A stretch of DNA of 64,000 nt, taken from NCBI RefSeq assembly GCF_014636935.1, contig NZ_BMES01000002.1, forward strand, positions 1,857,148 to 1,921,147. The letters are read 5' to 3'. The notes under the pieces are model-generated. The model saw only the letters and a list, made by a program, of their open reading frames with translations. It was not told where the DNA came from and made no database searches. The position numbers and the translations under genes were made by a program. This document shows positions 60,576 through 64,000 of this stretch, piece by piece (within the stretch, counting starts at the first letter, position 1; every line of letters begins with the position of its first letter). This stretch comes from Alsobacter metallidurans (lineage in GTDB: Bacteria > Pseudomonadota > Alphaproteobacteria > Rhizobiales > Beijerinckiaceae).

Positions 60576-61496
60576 ATGACGGAAACTGTGATCACCTCGG
60601 ACAAGAAGAGGGTGGTGATCGGGTTCGAGCATCGCTTCGTCATGATCGGGGAGCGCATCAACCCCACGGGCCGCAAGCTGCTGGCGGCCGAGATGGCGGC
60701 CGGCGATTACAGCCGCGTGATCGCCGACGCGGTCGCGCAGGTCGAGGCCGGCGCGCAGATGCTGGACGTCAACGCCGGCATTCCGCTGGTGGACGAGCCC
60801 GCGATCCTGGCCGAGTGCATCAAGCTGGTGCAGAGCACCGTGGACGTGCCGCTCTCCATCGACAGTTCCATCGTGGCCGCGCTGGAAGCCGGGCTCGCGG
60901 TCTACAAGGGCAAGCCGCTGGTCAACTCCGTCACCGGCGAGGAAGAGCGCCTCGAGCAGGTGCTGCCGCTGGTCAAGAAATACGGCGCCGCCGTGGTGGC
61001 GATCTCCAACGACGAGACCGGCATCTCCGAGGACCCGGACGTGCGCTATGGCGTCGCCAAGAAGATCGTCGAGCGCGCCGCCGATTTCGGCATCCCGCGC
61101 GAGGACATCGTGGTGGACCCGCTGGTGATGCCGGTGGGCGCCATCAACGACGCCGGCCGCAAGCTCATCTACCTGCTGCGCCGCCTGCGCGAGGAGCTGA
61201 AGGTGAACACCACCTGCGGGGCCTCCAACTTCTCGTTCGGCCTGCCCAACCGGCGTGGCCTCAACGCCTCGTTCCTGCCCATGATGATCGGCGCCGGCAT
61301 GACCTCCGCGATCATGAACCCGCTGCACCTCGAAGACATCCAGGCCATCCTGGGCGCCGACGTGGTGATGGGCGCCGACCCGAATTGCGGCGCCTGGATC
61401 CGCAAGTTCCGCGAGCCTGCTCCGGAGGGCGGCGCCGGCGAAGGCGGCCGTGGCCGCCGCGAAGGCGGTCGCCGCCGGGCGCGCGAGCAGGCGTGA
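60576..61496 (+). CDS. Corrinoid protein:tetrahydrofolate methyltransferase (MtgA-like, pterin-binding)
   Basis: 306 residues. Pterin-binding (DHPS-like) TIM barrel: MIGERINPTGRKLLA, AQMLDVNAGIPLVDE, PLSIDSS, GKPLVNSVTGEEER, CGASNFSFGLPNR. It would move the methyl from methyl-Co(III) corrinoid to THF, the MtgA step. The last ~25 residues are a basic Gly/Arg/Glu-rich tail (GRGRREGGRRRAREQA) not found in the core family, as if added from GC-rich downstream sequence. No homocysteine domain is present, so it is not MetH. Confidence 0.9.
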   Translation: MTETVITSDKKRVVIGFEHRFVMIGERINPTGRKLLAAEMAAGDYSRVIADAVAQVEAGAQMLDVNAGIPLVDEPAILAECIKLVQSTVDVPLSIDSSIVAALEAGLAVYKGKPLVNSVTGEEERLEQVLPLVKKYGAAVVAISNDETGISEDPDVRYGVAKKIVERAADFGIPREDIVVDPLVMPVGAINDAGRKLIYLLRRLREELKVNTTCGASNFSFGLPNRRGLNASFLPMMIGAGMTSAIMNPLHLEDIQAILGADVVMGADPNCGAWIRKFREPAPEGGAGEGGRGRREGGRRRAREQA

Positions 61497-61505
61497 GATG
61501 ATGTG

Positions 61506-61612
61506 CCGTCATCCCCGGCGGCGCGAAGCGCCGGGAAGGGGATCCAGCCTGACGCCGGGCGTGGCGCTGGATCCCCTTCCCGACCTGCTGCGCAGGTCGC
61601 CGGGGATGACGG
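61506..61612. repeat. Intergenic palindromic repeat family B, copy 2 (inverted)
   Basis: CCGTCATCCCCGGC and GCCGGGGATGACGG outer arms. The CGACCTGCTGCGCAGGTCG hairpin here is in the right arm, whereas copy 1 (51384) has it in the left, so the two copies are in opposite orientation. Confidence 0.8.
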
Positions 61613-61713
61613 CGGAGAGGTGACGACCATCCCCCTCCCTGCCCTCCCCGCCCTGCGGGAGAGGGTTCCAGACAGAGCCCCATGACTTCCCTGCACACCC
61701 CCGAAAGCCATCC

Positions 61714-63729
61714 GTGACCGAAGCCCCCGACCATCTCGTCGTCTTCACCCCTTCCGGCAAGCGCGGGCGCTTCGCCGAGGGCGTGAGCGTGCTGGAAGCG
61801 GCGCGCAAGCTGGGCGTGGACCTCGATTCCGTCTGCGGCGGGCGCGGCATCTGCGGGCGCTGCCAAGTGCAGGTGGGCGAGGGCTCGTTCTCCAAGCACG
61901 GCATCGAATCCCACGCCGATCACGTGACAGCCTGGAACGCCGTGGAGGCGCGCTACACGTCCAAGCGCGGCGCGCTGGCGGAGGGTCGCCGCCTCGGCTG
62001 CCAGGCGCGGCTGTGCGGGGACGTCGTCGTGGACGTGCCGCCGGACTCGCAGGTGCACCGGCAGGTCGTGCGCAAGCGCGCCGAGGCGCATCCGATCGAG
62101 ATCGATCCGGTGGTGCGGCTCTACTATGTCGAGGTCGCCGAGCCCGACATGCACGACCCCTCCAGCGATTTCCGCCGCCTGCAGAACGCGCTCGCGGCGC
62201 AGTGGGAGGTCGCGGACACCCGCGCCGACCTCGCTTTGCTGGCCGGCCTGCAGAAAACGCTTCGCGCCGGCGAGTGGAAGGTCACGGCCGCGGTCCGCCG
62301 GAGCGGCGACATCGTCGCGGTGTGGCCGGGCTTTCGCGAAGCCGCGCATGGGCTGGCGGTCGACATCGGCTCCACCACCATCGCGGCGCATCTGACGGAC
62401 CTGATCACCGGCGAGGTCGTGGCGTCGGCGGGCCTCATGAACCCGCAGATCCGCTTCGGCGAAGACCTCATGAGCCGGGTCTCCTACGTGATGATGAACC
62501 CGGGCGGGGAGCGCGAACTCACCGCCAGTGTGCGCGAGGCGTTGGACAGCCTCGTCGGCGAAGTCGCGCGCGAAGCCGGCATCGCCCGCACGGACGTGCT
62601 GGAGCTGACGGTGGTCGGGAACCCGATCATGCATCACCTCTTCCTCGGGCTGGACCCCGTGGAGCTCGGCGGCGCGCCCTTCGCGCTCACCATCGATGGC
62701 GCCTACGAGGCCCGCGCCCGCGACCTCGGGATCACGATCGCGCCGGGCGGCTACGTCTATACGCTCCCCTGCATCGCCGGCCATGTCGGCGCCGACACCG
62801 CCGGCGTCGTCCTTTCCGAGGGACCCTACCTCAAGGACGAGCTCACCTTGCTGGTGGATGTCGGCACCAACGCCGAGATCGTGCTGGGCAACCGCGAGCG
62901 GCTGCTGGCTTGCTCGTCGCCCACCGGTCCGGCCTTCGAGGGGGCGCAGATCTCCTGCGGCCAGCGCGCCGCGCCGGGCGCCATCGAGCGCGTGCGCATC
63001 GACCGCGACACGCTGGAGCCGCGCTACAAGGTGATCGGCTCGGACCTCTGGTCGGACGAGCCCGGCTTCGCCGAGGCCACCGCCGCAACGGGAGTCACCG
63101 GGATCTGCGGCTCGGGCATCATCGAGATCATCGCCGAAATGTGGCTGGCCGGGATCATCACCCAGGACGGCGTGGTGGACGGCGGCATGGCGGCGCGCTC
63201 GCCCCGCATCGAGAGCAACGGCCGCACCTTTTCGTACCTTGTGCGCGAGGGCGAACCGCGCCTAGCCATCACGCAAAACGACGTCCGCGCCATCCAGCTC
63301 GCCAAGGCGGCCCTCTACGCCGGCATCAAGCTGCTGATGGACCGCTACGGCGTCTCCCGGGTGGAGCGCATCACGCTGGCGGGCGCGTTCGGCAGCCACA
63401 TCGACGTCACCTACGCGATGGTGCTGGGCCTGATCCCGGATTGCGACCTCGCCAAGGTGGCGTCGGCCGGCAACGCGGCCGGCACAGGCGCGCGCATCGC
63501 GCTGCTGAACGCGGCCTCGCGGCTGGAGATCCAGGACGTCGTCCGGCGCATCGAGAAGATCGAGACCGCGCTGGAGCCGGCGTTCCAGGAGCACTTCGTC
63601 AACGCCATGGCGCTGCCCAACAAGCAGGACGCCTTCCCGGAACTCGAAAAGGTCGTGCGCTTCCCCGAACCCAAGGTCGCGGCCGCCGGCGAGGACGGTG
63701 GGCGCAGAAGGCGGCGACGCGAGGGCTGA
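61714..63729 (+). CDS. RACo-type reductive activator of corrinoid proteins (2Fe-2S + ASKHA, DUF4445)
   Basis: 671 residues. N-terminal 2Fe-2S ferredoxin domain with Cys41, Cys47, Cys50 (VCGGRGICGRC) and Cys96 (GCQARL). Then a linker and a large C-terminal ASKHA ATPase (AVDIGSTTIAAHLTDL, LLVDVGTNAEIVLGNRERL, ITGICGSGIIEI-like GVTGICGSGI, LAGAFGSHID). It re-reduces inactive Co(II) corrinoid to Co(I) using ATP. Start is GTG 61714. Its tail (GGRRRRRREG) is basic like that of the preceding gene. Its presence shows that the corrinoid pathway is intended to turn over. Confidence 0.93.
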   Translation: MTEAPDHLVVFTPSGKRGRFAEGVSVLEAARKLGVDLDSVCGGRGICGRCQVQVGEGSFSKHGIESHADHVTAWNAVEARYTSKRGALAEGRRLGCQARLCGDVVVDVPPDSQVHRQVVRKRAEAHPIEIDPVVRLYYVEVAEPDMHDPSSDFRRLQNALAAQWEVADTRADLALLAGLQKTLRAGEWKVTAAVRRSGDIVAVWPGFREAAHGLAVDIGSTTIAAHLTDLITGEVVASAGLMNPQIRFGEDLMSRVSYVMMNPGGERELTASVREALDSLVGEVAREAGIARTDVLELTVVGNPIMHHLFLGLDPVELGGAPFALTIDGAYEARARDLGITIAPGGYVYTLPCIAGHVGADTAGVVLSEGPYLKDELTLLVDVGTNAEIVLGNRERLLACSSPTGPAFEGAQISCGQRAAPGAIERVRIDRDTLEPRYKVIGSDLWSDEPGFAEATAATGVTGICGSGIIEIIAEMWLAGIITQDGVVDGGMAARSPRIESNGRTFSYLVREGEPRLAITQNDVRAIQLAKAALYAGIKLLMDRYGVSRVERITLAGAFGSHIDVTYAMVLGLIPDCDLAKVASAGNAAGTGARIALLNAASRLEIQDVVRRIEKIETALEPAFQEHFVNAMALPNKQDAFPELEKVVRFPEPKVAAAGEDGGRRRRRREG

Positions 63730-63747
63730 ACCGCGTTCCGGGGTGCG

Positions 63748-64000
63748 CTACTCCTCGATCAGCGCGAAGCGGTCGACATCCACCATGCCCTTGTCGGTGA
63801 TCTTGAGGTGCGGGATCACGGGCAGCGGCAGGAAGGCGACCTGCAGGAAGGGCTCGGCCAGCACGACGCCGAGGCTCTTGGCGGCCGCCCGCAGCGGGAT
63901 CAGCCCGTCGCGCACCTGCTCGAAGGGCAGCAGGCTCATGAGCCCGGCGACCGGCAGGGCGAGTTCGGCCAGCACGCGGCCGCCCTCCGCCACCACGAAG
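63748..64000 (-). CDS. ade: Adenine deaminase, C-terminal part (cut off by window)
   Basis: The last ~84 residues of a minus-strand gene running off the right edge. [57 protein letters not shown] match the typical C-terminus of bacterial adenine deaminase (adenine to hypoxanthine). The GTG at 63996 is internal. Convergent with the RACo-like gene, 18 bp apart. Confidence 0.8.
   Translation of the reverse strand, partial: FVVAEGGRVLAELALPVAGLMSLLPFEQVRDGLIPLRAAAKSLGVVLAEPFLQVAFLPLPVIPHLKITDKGMVDVDRFALIEE

Overview
This is chromosomal DNA of a GC-rich alphaproteobacterium, most probably order Hyphomicrobiales (Rhizobiales). The window carries the CtrA cell-cycle output genes (ctrA, chpT, sciP, flbD), GANTC sites and CtrA-type TTAA-N7-TTAA boxes, an EipA/DUF1134 protein, PmtA-type phosphatidylcholine synthesis and RIME-like intergenic palindromes. 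I saw no rRNA, tRNA, CRISPR array, insertion sequence or prophage.

Layout. 1-3.2 kb: a truncated M14 peptidase, a secreted Ser/Gly-rich protein and a BLUF blue-light receptor. 3.2-10.1 kb (minus): flagellar operon fliF-fliH-fliN-flbD, the CtrA-inhibitor gene sciP, and fliK-flgD behind a near-consensus sigma-54 promoter. 10.4-13 kb: mnmA-pmtA-metallophosphoesterase. 13-17.5 kb: small genes, a cupin, a response regulator, and minCDE behind an excellent CtrA box. 17.6-33.1 kb: first half of a choline/betaine/C1 region. It holds a minus-strand operon (FAD/GcvT demethylating dehydrogenase, HyuA-like ATPase, Fe-alcohol dehydrogenase, enolase-superfamily enzyme), a divergent MttB-family methyltransferase, the choline importer choXWV, a BetA-like GMC oxidoreductase, a GFA protein and a GbdR/GlxA-type regulator. 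33.2-43 kb: coiled-coil protein, EipA, YHS protein, chpT, a CheA-CheW-CheY set, ctrA, fliI-fliJ. 43-51.2 kb: GNAT, DUF305, a sugar-type ABC transporter, a flippase-like membrane protein and flhA. 51.2-52.5 kb: 1.2 kb of non-coding DNA dense in palindromic repeats. 52.5-63.7 kb: second half of the C1 region: a second MttB homologue with its own FAD/GcvT dehydrogenase, then divergently a corrinoid protein, DUF1638, a PF13769 small protein, a stand-alone MTHFR_C protein, MetF, a pterin-binding methyltransferase and a RACo-like corrinoid activator. The right edge holds the end of adenine deaminase.

How it fits together. Choline is imported (ChoXWV) and may be oxidised (BetA-like). Betaine-type methyl groups could be removed by pyrrolysine-independent MttB homologues onto the corrinoid protein, passed to tetrahydrofolate by the pterin enzyme, and oxidised via MetF, while RACo re-reduces inactive Co(II). 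The two FAD/GcvT enzymes would take the remaining N-methyls as methylene-THF. This looks like a complete methyl-group catabolic system in a probably aerobic bacterium, with two conserved proteins (DUF1638, PF13769) of unknown role. Between its two halves lies a cell-cycle/flagellum block in which regulators (CtrA, ChpT, SciP, FlbD) sit beside apparent targets (fliF, flhA, fliK, minCDE).
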